Below are positions 27,801-36,662 of a DNA stretch of 64,000 nt, in pieces; within the stretch, counting starts at the first letter, position 1, and every line of letters begins with the position of its first letter. Location: assembly GCF_900107015.1 (NCBI RefSeq), contig NZ_FNOI01000002.1, positions 186,001 through 250,000 on the forward strand, in the 5' to 3' direction. The translations under genes were made by a program, and so were the position numbers. This DNA comes from Litoreibacter albidus. GTDB lineage: Bacteria; Pseudomonadota; Alphaproteobacteria; Rhodobacterales; Rhodobacteraceae. A model generated the notes under the pieces. The model was not told the origin of the DNA. It searched no databases and worked only from the letters and a program-made list of their open reading frames with translations.

Positions 27801-28823
27801 ATGCCCGACCAAGAGCCCGAAATCATCACGGACAAGCCCATGGATTTGGGCGTCTACGCGCGCCCTGATCGGGGGTTGGCGGCGGCGGATTTGATCGCCC
27901 TTGCGCTGTCGGCGGTGTGGTTGCTGTCTGCGGCGATTTACTTCCTCGTGCTCCCCTCCGACGGGGAGGCCACGCGCGGTGGCTTCGTGGTCGGCATGCT
28001 GGCCGTGTTCCTCCCCATCGCGCTGATCTGGATCGGCGCAACCGTGGTGAAAACCGCGCGCGTCATGCGCGAGGAGGCGGCCCGCCTGCAAGCCGCCATC
28101 GACGGCATGCGCCAAGCCTATGTCTCGCAGGCGCAAACCTCCGGCATGGGCGTGAAACCCGCCGTGGAGCGCAAGCTCGACGAGATCGCCTCCGCCACCA
28201 AGCAAACCCAAAACGCGGTCGCGACCTTCGCCACCTCCCGCCAGTCGGTGGTGGAACAGGCCCCGCGCCAACCCGCCCTGATCAACCCGGGCGTCAGCGC
28301 CGACAGCCAGCCCGTTCTGGCCCTTGGCACCCCTGTAGAATCGCTGAGCCCGCCCCTGTCGGTGGAGGATTTCATCGGCGCGTTGAACTTCCCCGAGGAC
28401 GAGAACGACGTCGAAGGCTTCCGCCAGCTGCGCCGCGCCTTGGCCGACCACGAAAGCTCCAAGCTGGTGCGCTCCTCGCAAGACGTGCTCACTCTGCTGA
28501 GCCAGGACGGCATCTATATGGATGACCTGAACCCGGACCGCTCCCGCCCCGAGTTGTGGCGCCTGTTCGCCAAGGGCGAACGTGGTCCGGCTGTGGCAGG
28601 GATCGGCGCGGTCCACGACCGCTCTTCGCTGGCATTGGCATCCGGCCGCATGCGCTCCGACGCGGTGTTCCGCGACGCGGTGCACCACTTCCTGCGCCAG
28701 TTCGATAAAACCTTCGCCCAATTCGCCGAAGGTGCGACCGACCAAGACATCACCAAGCTGGCCGACACCCGCACCGCAAGATGCTTCATGCTCCTCGGCC
28801 GCGTCACCGGAACGTTCGACTAA
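27801..28823 (+). CDS. Conserved membrane protein with coiled coil
   Basis: A 340-residue protein I cannot assign to a named family. Two membrane helices (about 29-51 and 62-82) are followed by a coiled coil (about 88-140), a Pro/Ser-rich linker and a soluble C-terminal domain (about 190-340) with no catalytic motif visible. Base composition and codon use are like the housekeeping neighbours, so it is probably a vertically inherited, lineage-specific gene. It follows greA by 28 bases and may be co-transcribed. Confidence 0.7.
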   Translation: MPDQEPEIITDKPMDLGVYARPDRGLAAADLIALALSAVWLLSAAIYFLVLPSDGEATRGGFVVGMLAVFLPIALIWIGATVVKTARVMREEAARLQAAIDGMRQAYVSQAQTSGMGVKPAVERKLDEIASATKQTQNAVATFATSRQSVVEQAPRQPALINPGVSADSQPVLALGTPVESLSPPLSVEDFIGALNFPEDENDVEGFRQLRRALADHESSKLVRSSQDVLTLLSQDGIYMDDLNPDRSRPELWRLFAKGERGPAVAGIGAVHDRSSLALASGRMRSDAVFRDAVHHFLRQFDKTFAQFAEGATDQDITKLADTRTARCFMLLGRVTGTFD

Positions 28824-29017
28824 GCTAAGGCTAAGGTTAAACCCCTTACGCCCATATTTTTCTAGGCGAGCATCACTCGAAATAACACACGCGGACATCG
28901 CAACTCGCGTTTCAGAGCCGCGTCGAATGCGCGGCCAGCCCAATTGATCGGTGACAAAGAACCAAATCTGCGTAACAAATTGAGCCATGAGAAATTTCCA
29001 GTGGCGTATTTTATTCA

Positions 29018-29914
29018 ATGTCTGACAGAAACATAGGTGAGGGAACTACACCACTAGAAGCGTTTCTAGTTATCGCATGCTTGATGTTTGGAGCATTTGC
29101 AACTTTCTCAATCGGCGAGTGGGTAGGCGTACAAGCAGGACGTGATCAAGTAACCGCCCAAGAGCATTATGAAAACGAAAAGCGTTACTCGCTTCTCGCC
29201 TGCACAGATGCGAGCCCTGCTAGTCTGAGCGACTGTGTGACTAAGGCCATAGAGGCCGCATACGAAAAATCCGAGTCCAGACAAGGGCTTAACGCGCAAA
29301 ATGATATGTCAAAGTGGACATTCATTATGGCTCTCTCTTCAATCGGAAGCTTCGCATTAACTGCTCTGGCGGTGCTCTACGTTCGCAACACCTTGAACCA
29401 AACCGCTGACACTAACAGAGCGGCCCTCAACGCCGCCAAAGAAGCCGCCAGAGCCAACCAGATCATGCGCCAAGAGCAAAGGCCTTGGATTGTTACCACC
29501 AGTGGTTCTATACCTTTTGAGCTTTTACGTAGAATGTACCGCAGCGGCTTGGACAGAATTATCACTATTGAAGTGACGAATAAAGGTAAGACCCCTGCGC
29601 AAGACGCTATGGCGACCTTTGTCACTTTTAGTTGCGACACCTTAACCCCTTATGATGTCGTCGAGGCCATTGAGCCTATTATCATCGAACTCTCCAGTCG
29701 TCTTGATGCTAGGACCAACACTGCCTACCAAGGCGAGACTGCGAGAATCCCCATCACTCCGCTGCCAAATGGAAGCCGTACAATTGGCGCGGGCGACGAC
29801 TGGCAGATAATGGTGGTCTGCGCCTACAAATGGGATGGGCAGTTTAAGTTTTCTTGGTCTATCGATGACACCCCCCGCCCACCAAGCGATGTTTTGAAGC
29901 ACCAGAAAACATAA
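29018..29914 (+). CDS. Hypothetical membrane protein, probably acquired
   Basis: A 298-residue protein with two membrane helices (about 13-37 and 103-123) enclosing a periplasmic loop of about 65 residues with two Cys, then a coiled-coil-prone Ala/Asn-rich helix and a beta-rich C-terminal domain (about 155-290). No family recognised. The gene and its 194-base upstream region are markedly more AT-rich than neighbours and use AGA, AGG, TTA and CTA codons freely, which points to recent horizontal acquisition. The upstream stretch 28824-29017 holds nothing else I can support. Confidence 0.7.
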   Translation: MSDRNIGEGTTPLEAFLVIACLMFGAFATFSIGEWVGVQAGRDQVTAQEHYENEKRYSLLACTDASPASLSDCVTKAIEAAYEKSESRQGLNAQNDMSKWTFIMALSSIGSFALTALAVLYVRNTLNQTADTNRAALNAAKEAARANQIMRQEQRPWIVTTSGSIPFELLRRMYRSGLDRIITIEVTNKGKTPAQDAMATFVTFSCDTLTPYDVVEAIEPIIIELSSRLDARTNTAYQGETARIPITPLPNGSRTIGAGDDWQIMVVCAYKWDGQFKFSWSIDDTPRPPSDVLKHQKT

Positions 29915-29983
29915 GGGCTTAATCGCCCGTTACACTCCACCCGGTGCGTTTCCCGCTTCATCTTGGCCGCAAATATTCCCCCC

Positions 29984-29998
29984 GGAGGGTCGCCCTCC
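29984..29998. repeat. Short GC hairpin in a Rhodobacterales-style intergenic element
   Basis: GGAGGG and CCCTCC with a 3-base loop form a perfect 6-bp stem in the gap between the AT-rich gene and the GNAT gene. The preceding bases (GGCCGCAAATATTCC) resemble short dispersed intergenic elements I associate with this order, but dispersal cannot be tested here. Confidence 0.35.
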
Positions 29999-30005
29999 CA
30001 AACCC

Positions 30006-30590
30006 CTACCTCGCTATGCGGTACACCATCGTTGTCGCCTTGCGGAAGCCGAAGACGTGGTGCAGCGGCCACGCGTCGACCTCCCCTGACGGCACGAACC
30101 CGCGCCGCTCATAGAGCGCCCGTGCGCGGGGGTTGGTGTCGATCACGTCCAGCCGAACCTCCTGCGCGCCAACCTCGCCCGCGTGGCGGATGACCGCGTC
30201 CAGCAGCGCCGTGCCGACGCCTTTGCCCCGTGCGGCCTCATCCACGAAAATGCCGTCCATCAGCAGTTGGCCGTCCGTCAAATCTCGCTCCAGTTGGTCC
30301 AGCAGCACCCCGCGCCACAGCCCGCCAAAGCGGCCGTAGATCGGCGTCAGGTCGGACAGCTCCCCGCCGACCAACCCGCCTTGCGACGTCTTGAACCCCG
30401 CAACGCCCAACAGCTGCCCCGCCTCAACCGCGCACAGCGCAAATTGCGGCTGCAGCACCGATGAGATGAAGTGCCGCGCCTTGGCGTCCGGCCCCAAAAC
30501 GCGGCCCAGCTTCCCACCGAACGCGCCCCAGAACAGCCGCGCGACATGGTCGCGCTGCCCCTCCTCAAATCCGCGGGTAATCTGCATCAT
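30006..30590 (-). CDS. GNAT-family N-acetyltransferase
   Basis: A 194-residue acetyltransferase. The acetyl-CoA motif A is FVDEAARGKGVGTALLDAVIRHA (about 117-139), i.e. the usual Q/RxxGxG/A pattern as RGKGVG, followed by NPRARALYERRGF of motif B. The target is unknown. Its start overlaps the moeA stop (ATGA), which makes it the last gene of the molybdenum-cofactor operon; whether it acts on that pathway is open. Confidence 0.88.
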   Translation of the reverse strand: MMQITRGFEEGQRDHVARLFWGAFGGKLGRVLGPDAKARHFISSVLQPQFALCAVEAGQLLGVAGFKTSQGGLVGGELSDLTPIYGRFGGLWRGVLLDQLERDLTDGQLLMDGIFVDEAARGKGVGTALLDAVIRHAGEVGAQEVRLDVIDTNPRARALYERRGFVPSGEVDAWPLHHVFGFRKATTMVYRIAR

Positions 30591-31861
30591 AGCCCGAAGC
30601 TGCCATAGGGGAGGTAGCGCACCAGATCACCCCGCGTGATTGTGGCCGCCCCGTCGGGCAGCTCCACCAGCCCGTCGGACCAGCTGAGCCCCGAAATGCG
30701 CCCCGACCCTTCGGAGCCGAACACCTCCACCCCGTCCGGCCCCATGCGGGCGCGCAGGTACTCGCGCCGCCCCGGCTTTTTGCGCTTCTCGAACGCGGCG
30801 GGGACCATGAACCCCTGCGGCGCGGCCCATGCCGCCCCAGCCAGCTTCAGGCACGCGGGGCGCGCGAAAATAAGCGCACAGACGAAGGCCGCCACCGGAT
30901 TGCCCGGCAGGCCGAACACCGGCACCCCTTGCCACAAGGCAAGCGCCAAGGGGCGTCCGGGCTTCAGCGCGATGCGCCACGCCTGCAAATTGCCGTGCGC
31001 GCGCAGCAGCGCCGACACGTGGTCTTCGTCCCCCGCAGAGGCCCCGCCAGATGTCAGGATGACGTCGCATTGCGCGGCCCCCCCGTCCAAACGCGCCTTG
31101 ATCGCCGCGCGGTCATCGGCGGCGTGGCCAAGGTCCACCGCCTCAAAGCCCCACGCGGTGGCAAGCTGCAATAGCATCGGGCGGTTGGCATCATAGGTGC
31201 GGTCGGACGGCGCGTCCTGCGCGGCGGGGTCCAGCAACTCGTCCCCCGTCGACAACACGCCCACCCGCAACCGCGCGAACACCGTCAATTGGTCCACGCC
31301 AAGCGCCGCCAACAGGCCCGCATCCTGCGCACGCAGCACATGGCCCGCGCCGAACACCTGCGCGCCCGCGACCACGTCCTCCCCTGCTTTGCGCGTGTTG
31401 GCGCGGGGGCGCAGCGGGCCGCGAAACGCCACATGCGTGTCGGTCACGGTGCAGTCTTCCTCAAGCACGACCGTATCCACGCCCTCGGGCAAGACCGCGC
31501 CCGTCAAAATCCGGATCGCAGCGCCTTCCGGCACCGTTCCCTTGTAAGCACCGCCCGCAGCGGCGCGCCCGTCCACAAGCGGCAACACGTGATCGCCCTC
31601 GCCCGTCACGCTATGCGCAAAGCCGTAGCCATCCACGGCGGAGTTCGGCGCTGGCGGGTTGGAGCGACGGGCGCTCACGGGGGCGGCAACCACGCGCCCC
31701 ACCGCATTTGCGTGCGACACGGTCTCCGTGCCTACAACGCGGTCAATCGCGGCCTCCAGCCGTGCCAGCGCATCATCCACAGGCGTCCAGTTGACGCCCG
31801 CAGGCAGGGCAAAACAATCGTCGCGCAGGGGCGGCGGGCGGGGAAGGTCATCAGCTGTCAT
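30587..31861 (-). CDS. moeA: Molybdopterin molybdenumtransferase MoeA
   Basis: A 424-residue enzyme that inserts molybdate into adenylated molybdopterin. Domain order is the usual MoeA N-terminal and linker region, the central MPT-binding domain with TSGGASAGDEDHV near residue 245, and the C-terminal barrel. LPGNPVAA is also present. I chose ATG 31861 (GAGGGCG upstream, 7 bases after mobB); an ATG 20 codons earlier lies inside mobB. The active-site Asp and acidic loop are kept. Confidence 0.95.
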   Translation of the reverse strand: MTADDLPRPPPLRDDCFALPAGVNWTPVDDALARLEAAIDRVVGTETVSHANAVGRVVAAPVSARRSNPPAPNSAVDGYGFAHSVTGEGDHVLPLVDGRAAAGGAYKGTVPEGAAIRILTGAVLPEGVDTVVLEEDCTVTDTHVAFRGPLRPRANTRKAGEDVVAGAQVFGAGHVLRAQDAGLLAALGVDQLTVFARLRVGVLSTGDELLDPAAQDAPSDRTYDANRPMLLQLATAWGFEAVDLGHAADDRAAIKARLDGGAAQCDVILTSGGASAGDEDHVSALLRAHGNLQAWRIALKPGRPLALALWQGVPVFGLPGNPVAAFVCALIFARPACLKLAGAAWAAPQGFMVPAAFEKRKKPGRREYLRARMGPDGVEVFGSEGSGRISGLSWSDGLVELPDGAATITRGDLVRYLPYGSFGL

Positions 31862-31868
31862 CGCGCCC

Positions 31869-32360
31869 TCACAGCCCCACACGCGCCAGAATGAAATCGG
31901 CAATGGCGGAGGTGTCATCAAGGTCCATCACGGGCACCGCCACATCCGGCGTCGCGTCGGAGGCAACCGCCACAATGGTCGCATCCTGCGGCGCGATCAA
32001 CGGCTTGCCGGTCACGGCGCGGTGCGCCTCGATCTTGTCGTGGCCCTCGCGTTTGTAGCCTTCGACCAGCACCAGATCGACGGGCTCCAATTTGGCCAGC
32101 AGCTCCTCCAGAGACGGCTCCGGCGCGCCGCGCAACTCCGACATCAGCGCCCAGCGGTTGCGCGACGCGAGGATCACCTGCGACGCCCCCGCCTCGCGGT
32201 GGCGGTAGCTGTCCTTGCCCTCATGATCCACGTCAAACGAATGATGCGCATGCTTAAGCGTCGAAACGGTGAATCCCATGGACACGATCTCCGACACCAG
32301 CCGTTCCATCAGGCCCGTCTTGCCAGAGTTCTTCCATCCGGTGATGCCGAATACCTTCAT
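31869..32360 (-). CDS. mobB: Molybdopterin-guanine dinucleotide biosynthesis protein MobB
   Basis: A 163-residue P-loop GTP-binding protein with Walker A GWKNSGKTGL at about 7-16 and the family motifs LKHAHHSFDVD and LVEGYK. MobB assists MobA in attaching GMP to molybdopterin. Its start overlaps the mobA stop. The downstream moeA starts 7 bases after its stop. Confidence 0.94.
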   Translation of the reverse strand: MKVFGITGWKNSGKTGLMERLVSEIVSMGFTVSTLKHAHHSFDVDHEGKDSYRHREAGASQVILASRNRWALMSELRGAPEPSLEELLAKLEPVDLVLVEGYKREGHDKIEAHRAVTGKPLIAPQDATIVAVASDATPDVAVPVMDLDDTSAIADFILARVGL

Positions 32361-32959
32361 AACAAACCTTCCGCACGCGCCATGTCCTCGGGCGTATTCA
32401 CGTTGAAAAACGGGTCAAATGGCTTGGCGGAAAACTCTGCCGTTGCGGCCCCGTGTTTATCTGTCCAAGCCACCACCTTGCGCACGCCATCCTTCAGCGC
32501 CGCGCGCAGGTCGTCGCGCAACGCGACGGACCAAAGCCCGAAGGTCGGGTGGCGCGACAGGCCCCGTTTCGGGTCCGGCGTCGCCGCCAAGGCAATCGGC
32601 GCGGTCTCGGCCGCCAACATCAGGCGCGGCACCAGATCGCAGGGGAAAAACGGCGTGTCAGCGGCGGCGGTCACGATGTGGCTGTGCCCCTGCGCTGCGG
32701 CCCAATCCATGCCCGCCAAGACCCCCGCCAAGGGGCCGGGAAATTCCGCGACGCTGTCCGCGATGATCGGCAGGGCGAAGCCGTCGAACCGCGCGACATC
32801 GCCGTTCGCGTTCAACGCGACCTCGGCCACCTGCGGCTCCAGCCGGTCGATGACCCGCGCCAGCAAGGTCTCCCCGCCCAGACGGAGCAGCCCCTTGTCG
32901 CCGCCGCCCATGCGCCGCGACTGGCCACCTGCCAGAATTACGCCTGCGGGTTGTTTCAT
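32357..32959 (-). CDS. mobA: Molybdenum cofactor guanylyltransferase MobA
   Basis: A 200-residue nucleotidyltransferase that transfers GMP from GTP to Mo-molybdopterin, giving the bis-MGD cofactor for DMSO-reductase-family enzymes such as formate dehydrogenase. The glycine-rich loop LAGGQSRRMGGGDKGLL and the metal-binding TAAADTPFFP are present. The ATG at 32959 overlaps the TGA of the upstream gene. Confidence 0.95.
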   Translation of the reverse strand: MKQPAGVILAGGQSRRMGGGDKGLLRLGGETLLARVIDRLEPQVAEVALNANGDVARFDGFALPIIADSVAEFPGPLAGVLAGMDWAAAQGHSHIVTAAADTPFFPCDLVPRLMLAAETAPIALAATPDPKRGLSRHPTFGLWSVALRDDLRAALKDGVRKVVAWTDKHGAATAEFSAKPFDPFFNVNTPEDMARAEGLL

Positions 32960-33501
32960 GCTATCGCCTCTCGGTGCCACGCGGTCATTTGTTCAAACGC
33001 GGCCTTTGCCGCCTCAGGTGTGTCAAACGCTGCGTGCGGCACGGGCAGCGCGACACCACCGGTGCACACGGCCATGGCCGTCCGGCCATTCACCACGTCG
33101 TCGATGTCCGCCCAAACCATGCGCCATTCACTCTGCCCGCCAGCAAAAACAAAACCGTCTGGCGCGGCAGAGATACGAACCCTGCGGCCAAAGCGCGAGG
33201 TGACGGCGGCCCGCGCCATAACGACATATATCCGATTGCTTAACCAAAAGCTCAGCCCCCCGCCGAGCACAAAGAGAGCCGGAAACCAAAACGGTTGCGC
33301 AAAGGTGCCACTGCCCGTCACCAGTATTTTCACAATCAAAACCACCGCCATGAATCCGGCTGGCACAAGCAGCGCCGTCACCAAGATCTGCGCCCAAAGC
33401 AGCGGTGCCTTCGCGCCCTTGAACATGGCGCCGCCTGCAAGCTTCATCCCCTCCAGCGTGGTTTTCACGTCGGGCGTGTATTCCAGATCATAGCGGGTCA
33501 T
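32956..33501 (-). CDS. YcxB-like membrane protein in the Mo-cofactor operon
   Basis: A 181-residue protein with two membrane helices (about 36-60 and 70-90) and a cytoplasmic C-terminal domain (about 95-181) that looks like a YcxB-like domain: a 'GFVFAGGQSEWRMVW' strand pair, a 'DIDDVV' turn and the closing FxxxEAAKAAFEQM helix. Role unknown. It overlaps fdhD at its start and mobA at its end (both ATGA), so it is locked into this operon. It might anchor a maturation complex at the membrane; that is speculation. Confidence 0.65.
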   Translation of the reverse strand: MTRYDLEYTPDVKTTLEGMKLAGGAMFKGAKAPLLWAQILVTALLVPAGFMAVVLIVKILVTGSGTFAQPFWFPALFVLGGGLSFWLSNRIYVVMARAAVTSRFGRRVRISAAPDGFVFAGGQSEWRMVWADIDDVVNGRTAMAVCTGGVALPVPHAAFDTPEAAKAAFEQMTAWHREAIA

Positions 33502-34382
33502 GCAGCGCCCTTTCGGCCCGACTTTTTAGGCTCCTCGGGCACGCTGGCCAAATCCGCGTCCCAGATCAGCCGCTCGGCGCCCGACAGGCACACGAACCGT
33601 TGCCCGCGCATGCGGCCAATCAAGGTCAGCCCCACCTGCTGCGCGATTTCCACGCCCCATGCGGTGAACCCCGACCGTGACACCAGCACCGGAATGCCCA
33701 TCAGCGCGGTCTTGATCACCATCTCCGATGTCAGCCGTCCCGTTGTATAAAGCACCTTGTCGGCAGGTGTGGCGTCGTTCATCGCCATCCAGCCGGACAC
33801 TTTGTCGACGGCGTTGTGGCGGCCCACGTCTTCCATATAGACCAACGGGCGGTCCCCTTGGCACAGCACCGTGCCGTGGATAGCCCCTGCGCTCAGATAC
33901 AGCGAGGGGACGGTGTTGATTTTCTTCGCCAACGCATAAAGGTCCGACGTGCGGACCTGCGTGGCGGGCAGCGTCAACCCCTCCAGCCCCTCCATCATAT
34001 CGCCAAACACCGTGCCCACCGCACAGCCGGAGGTGCGGGTTTTGCGGGCCAGCTTTTCCTCGTGATCCGTCACCACGGCGGTGCGCACAACAACGGTGGC
34101 AATTTCTTCGTCGTAGTCGATGCCGGTCACCACGTCTTCCGCGCTGATCATTCCCTGATTGCGCAAAAAGCCAAGCGCCAGATACTCAGGGTAGTCGCCG
34201 ATCGTCATGGCGGTGACGATTTCGCGGGCGTTCAGGTAGATCGTCAGCGGGCGCTCCTCCACCACACGAATATCCGTGACACGGCCCGTATGGTCCGTGC
34301 CCGTGACGGCGCGGGTCAGATCTTCGCGGTCGGGATCAGGCGCCAGAAGCCAGCCGTGATCCAAGTTATCACCATTTGCCAT
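33498..34382 (-). CDS. fdhD: Formate dehydrogenase accessory sulfurtransferase FdhD
   Basis: A 294-residue protein that passes sulfur from IscS to the molybdenum centre of formate dehydrogenase. Recognisable are RTSGCAVGTVFG (the Cys region, here with a single Cys where E. coli has CGVC), YMEDVGRHNAVDKV and TTGRLTSEMVIK with VSRSGFTAWGVEIA near the C terminus. It heads the Mo-cofactor operon and is divergent from azlC with 58 bases between. No formate dehydrogenase genes lie in the window. Confidence 0.94.
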   Translation of the reverse strand: MANGDNLDHGWLLAPDPDREDLTRAVTGTDHTGRVTDIRVVEERPLTIYLNAREIVTAMTIGDYPEYLALGFLRNQGMISAEDVVTGIDYDEEIATVVVRTAVVTDHEEKLARKTRTSGCAVGTVFGDMMEGLEGLTLPATQVRTSDLYALAKKINTVPSLYLSAGAIHGTVLCQGDRPLVYMEDVGRHNAVDKVSGWMAMNDATPADKVLYTTGRLTSEMVIKTALMGIPVLVSRSGFTAWGVEIAQQVGLTLIGRMRGQRFVCLSGAERLIWDADLASVPEEPKKSGRKGAA

Positions 34383-34440
34383 TTGAACCCTCTCTCAAGG
34401 CGTACTAGCACTGTTCAGGTTACAACCATAAAGGCACACC

Positions 34441-35139
34441 ATGTCCCCTTCCACCACCAAATCCGCCCTATGGCGAGGGGTTCGCGCCAGCCTGCCATTC
34501 ATTATTGTTATCATCCCCTTCGCCATGCTTTTCGGCGTCGCGGCGACAGAGGCAGGCCTGCCCATTGCGCAGGTTATGGGCTTTACGGTTTTGGTGATCG
34601 CGGGGGCGTCGCAGTTCACGGCCCTGCAGTTCATGATCGACAACGCACCAGTGCTGGTGATCATCGCGTCGGCCTTGGCGGTGAACCTGCGGATGGCAAT
34701 GTATTCCGCCGCAATCACCCCCTATCTGGGCGAGCAGGCTTTGTGGAAACGCGCCCTGCTCAGCTACATCGTGGTGGATCAGACCTACAACCTCGCGATC
34801 CTGGAGTATGAGAACAACCCCGACCAAACCGTCGCCCAGCGCACGGCATTTTTCGTCGGCTGTTCGATACCGATTGTACCCCTGTGGATCGGGTTCACAT
34901 GGGTGGGCGCGGCGCTTGGCGGGCAAATCCCACCCGAATACGGGCTGGATTTCGCGCTGCCGATTGCGTTCCTTGCGATGGTCGCCCCCGCGCTGCGCAC
35001 CATCGCCCACGTGGCGGCGGCGGTGACATCTGTGGTGCTGGCCTTGGCGCTTGGCTTTGTGCCGTTGAACCTTGGTTTGCTGGTCGCGGCGATTGTCGCA
35101 ATGATGGTGGGCGCGGAAGTTGAAAGGCGCATGGCATGA
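34441..35139 (+). CDS. azlC: AzlC-family branched-chain amino-acid exporter subunit
   Basis: A 232-residue inner-membrane protein with about eight hydrophobic segments. Family features are FGVAATEAGLP, GASQFTALQFM and the NLRMAMYSAAI segment. AzlC acts with AzlD to export branched-chain amino acids or analogues such as azaleucine. It overlaps azlD by 4 bases. Confidence 0.92.
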   Translation: MSPSTTKSALWRGVRASLPFIIVIIPFAMLFGVAATEAGLPIAQVMGFTVLVIAGASQFTALQFMIDNAPVLVIIASALAVNLRMAMYSAAITPYLGEQALWKRALLSYIVVDQTYNLAILEYENNPDQTVAQRTAFFVGCSIPIVPLWIGFTWVGAALGGQIPPEYGLDFALPIAFLAMVAPALRTIAHVAAAVTSVVLALALGFVPLNLGLLVAAIVAMMVGAEVERRMA

Positions 35140-35465
35140 ATTATTCGGACACAACAATCTGGTGGATCATCGCCATTCTTGGCGTTGGCACCTTCCTGAT
35201 CCGCTTCTCGTTCCTTGGGCTTATCGGGTCGCGCCCGATGCCGCCGTGGGTGCTGCGCCACTTGCGCTATACCTCCGTGGCGATCCTGCCCGGACTGGTT
35301 GCGCCTTTGGTGGTGTTTCCTGCCGCAACAGGTGGGGTGCCTGACCCCGCGCGGCTGTTGGCCGCCTGTGTGACCATCGCAATCGGCTATTGGACCAAAG
35401 GCGTTGTGGGCGCGATGCTGGCGGGGGCGGCGACGCTTTTCGCCGTGCAACACCTGCTCGGTTAA
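35136..35465 (+). CDS. azlD: AzlD-family transporter subunit
   Basis: A 109-residue membrane protein with three to four helices; the TFLIRFSFLGLIG start and 'LRYTSVAILPGL' segment are typical. It is the small partner of AzlC. Its stop overlaps the end of the convergent NYN gene by 4 bases. Confidence 0.92.
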   Translation: MNYSDTTIWWIIAILGVGTFLIRFSFLGLIGSRPMPPWVLRHLRYTSVAILPGLVAPLVVFPAATGGVPDPARLLAACVTIAIGYWTKGVVGAMLAGAATLFAVQHLLG

Positions 35466-36055
35466 CCCTTTTTCAGACCAGGATGGCGGGCCCCATCGAC
35501 CCGCGCGCGCGACCCGTCAAAATCAAGCCACAGCTTGCCTTTGTGATACCCGCCGTGGACCAAACGCCCGCGCTCGCGCACCTCGGGGAACTCATCGGCC
35601 CAGTCGCGAAACAGATCATTGGTCACAATACGCGCGCCGAACTCGCGGGCGGCTTTCAGCAAGTCCTGATCGGCGGGAACATTCTTGTTCGCGACCAACA
35701 CCTGATCCGCAGGCAGGCCCAGCATATAGGCGAAATCCGCGTCGTCCTTGTACCCAGCCGCCACGCGGTACCCCGCGTTCGCGTCAAACATCACACCCGG
35801 CGTCATGCCCTGCGCCAGCAACAGGCACACCGCCTCTTGGACCGGCTGGATGGAGGGCGACGCCCCGTTCCAATACATCAGGTTAGAGCCATCAATCAGG
35901 ATGTGTTTCTCTGTCGGTCGCGCGCGCGCGCCTTCGCGTGGCTTTGGCGGCTTACGCGGTTTGACCGGCCGCTTGGCTGCCGCTTGCTTGCGGCGCATGA
36001 ACCACACCACAATGATGGAAAAGCAGATGACGGCGATCAGCAAAAAATCAATCAT
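35462..36055 (-). CDS. Membrane-anchored NYN/Zc3h12a-type ribonuclease-domain protein
   Basis: A 197-residue protein with one N-terminal membrane helix (about 3-20), a basic linker rich in Lys, Arg and Pro (about 22-50) and a PIN-like NYN domain. Conserved acidic positions are visible in ILIDGSNLMYW, in the YKDDADFAYML segment and in TNDLFRDW, the set expected for a metal-dependent RNase. The start at 36055 is the only one giving the membrane anchor directly. Likely an RNase held at the membrane; substrate unknown. Confidence 0.78.
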   Translation of the reverse strand: MIDFLLIAVICFSIIVVWFMRRKQAAAKRPVKPRKPPKPREGARARPTEKHILIDGSNLMYWNGASPSIQPVQEAVCLLLAQGMTPGVMFDANAGYRVAAGYKDDADFAYMLGLPADQVLVANKNVPADQDLLKAAREFGARIVTNDLFRDWADEFPEVRERGRLVHGGYHKGKLWLDFDGSRARVDGARHPGLKKG

Positions 36056-36065
36056 GAACGTACTC

Positions 36066-36527
36066 TCACACAGGTAGGGCAGTCGTTTTAAACACGGTGC
36101 GCAACGCAAAGCTGGATTGCATCTGCGCGACACCAGGCAGGCGAGCCAAGGAGCGGCGGTGTATGGCGGCAAAGCCCTCCGTATCCTCGGCTACCACTTT
36201 AAGAAGATAGTCCGCCACCCCTGCCATCAAGTGACATTCCAGAACTTCTGGGATTTTTGCAACCTCGCGCTCGAAGGCGTCTAGAACTTCATCCGCCTGA
36301 CCGCTGAGCGTGATCTCCACAAATACGGTCGTCGGGCGCCCGACCTTCCGCGCATCCAGCATCGCCACATAGTCACGAATGATGCCCTCCTTCTCCAGCC
36401 GCTGCACCCTGCGGTGGCAGGCCGATGCCGACAGGTTTACCTTCTCCGACAGGTCCGCGTTGGAGATGCGACCCGACTTTTGCAGCACGCGAAGGATGCG
36501 GGCATCCGTATCGTCATATTGGCTCAA
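36066..36527 (-). CDS. Lrp/AsnC-family regulator of alanine dehydrogenase
   Basis: A regulator of 153 residues from a TTG start with GAGGAA upstream; a GTG at 36572 would extend it by 15 basic residues. The N-terminal helix-turn-helix (SNADLSEKVNLSASACHRRVQRLEKEG region) and C-terminal RAM ligand domain are clear. It is divergent from ald with about 130 bases between starts. Lrp-type AldR proteins activate ald in response to alanine, so that is the likely role. Confidence 0.9.
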   Translation of the reverse strand: MSQYDDTDARILRVLQKSGRISNADLSEKVNLSASACHRRVQRLEKEGIIRDYVAMLDARKVGRPTTVFVEITLSGQADEVLDAFEREVAKIPEVLECHLMAGVADYLLKVVAEDTEGFAAIHRRSLARLPGVAQMQSSFALRTVFKTTALPV

Positions 36528-36662
36528 TTCGAAGATTCCTCTCGTCTTGCGGCGTTTCTTCGCACGAAACACGCATCAAAAGCCGCTGACAAGCGATAAG
36601 TCGCGAAAAACCACCTTCAAAGCCACGTTAGCATCCTCACAGGCTCAGAGGAGGAACCAGCC

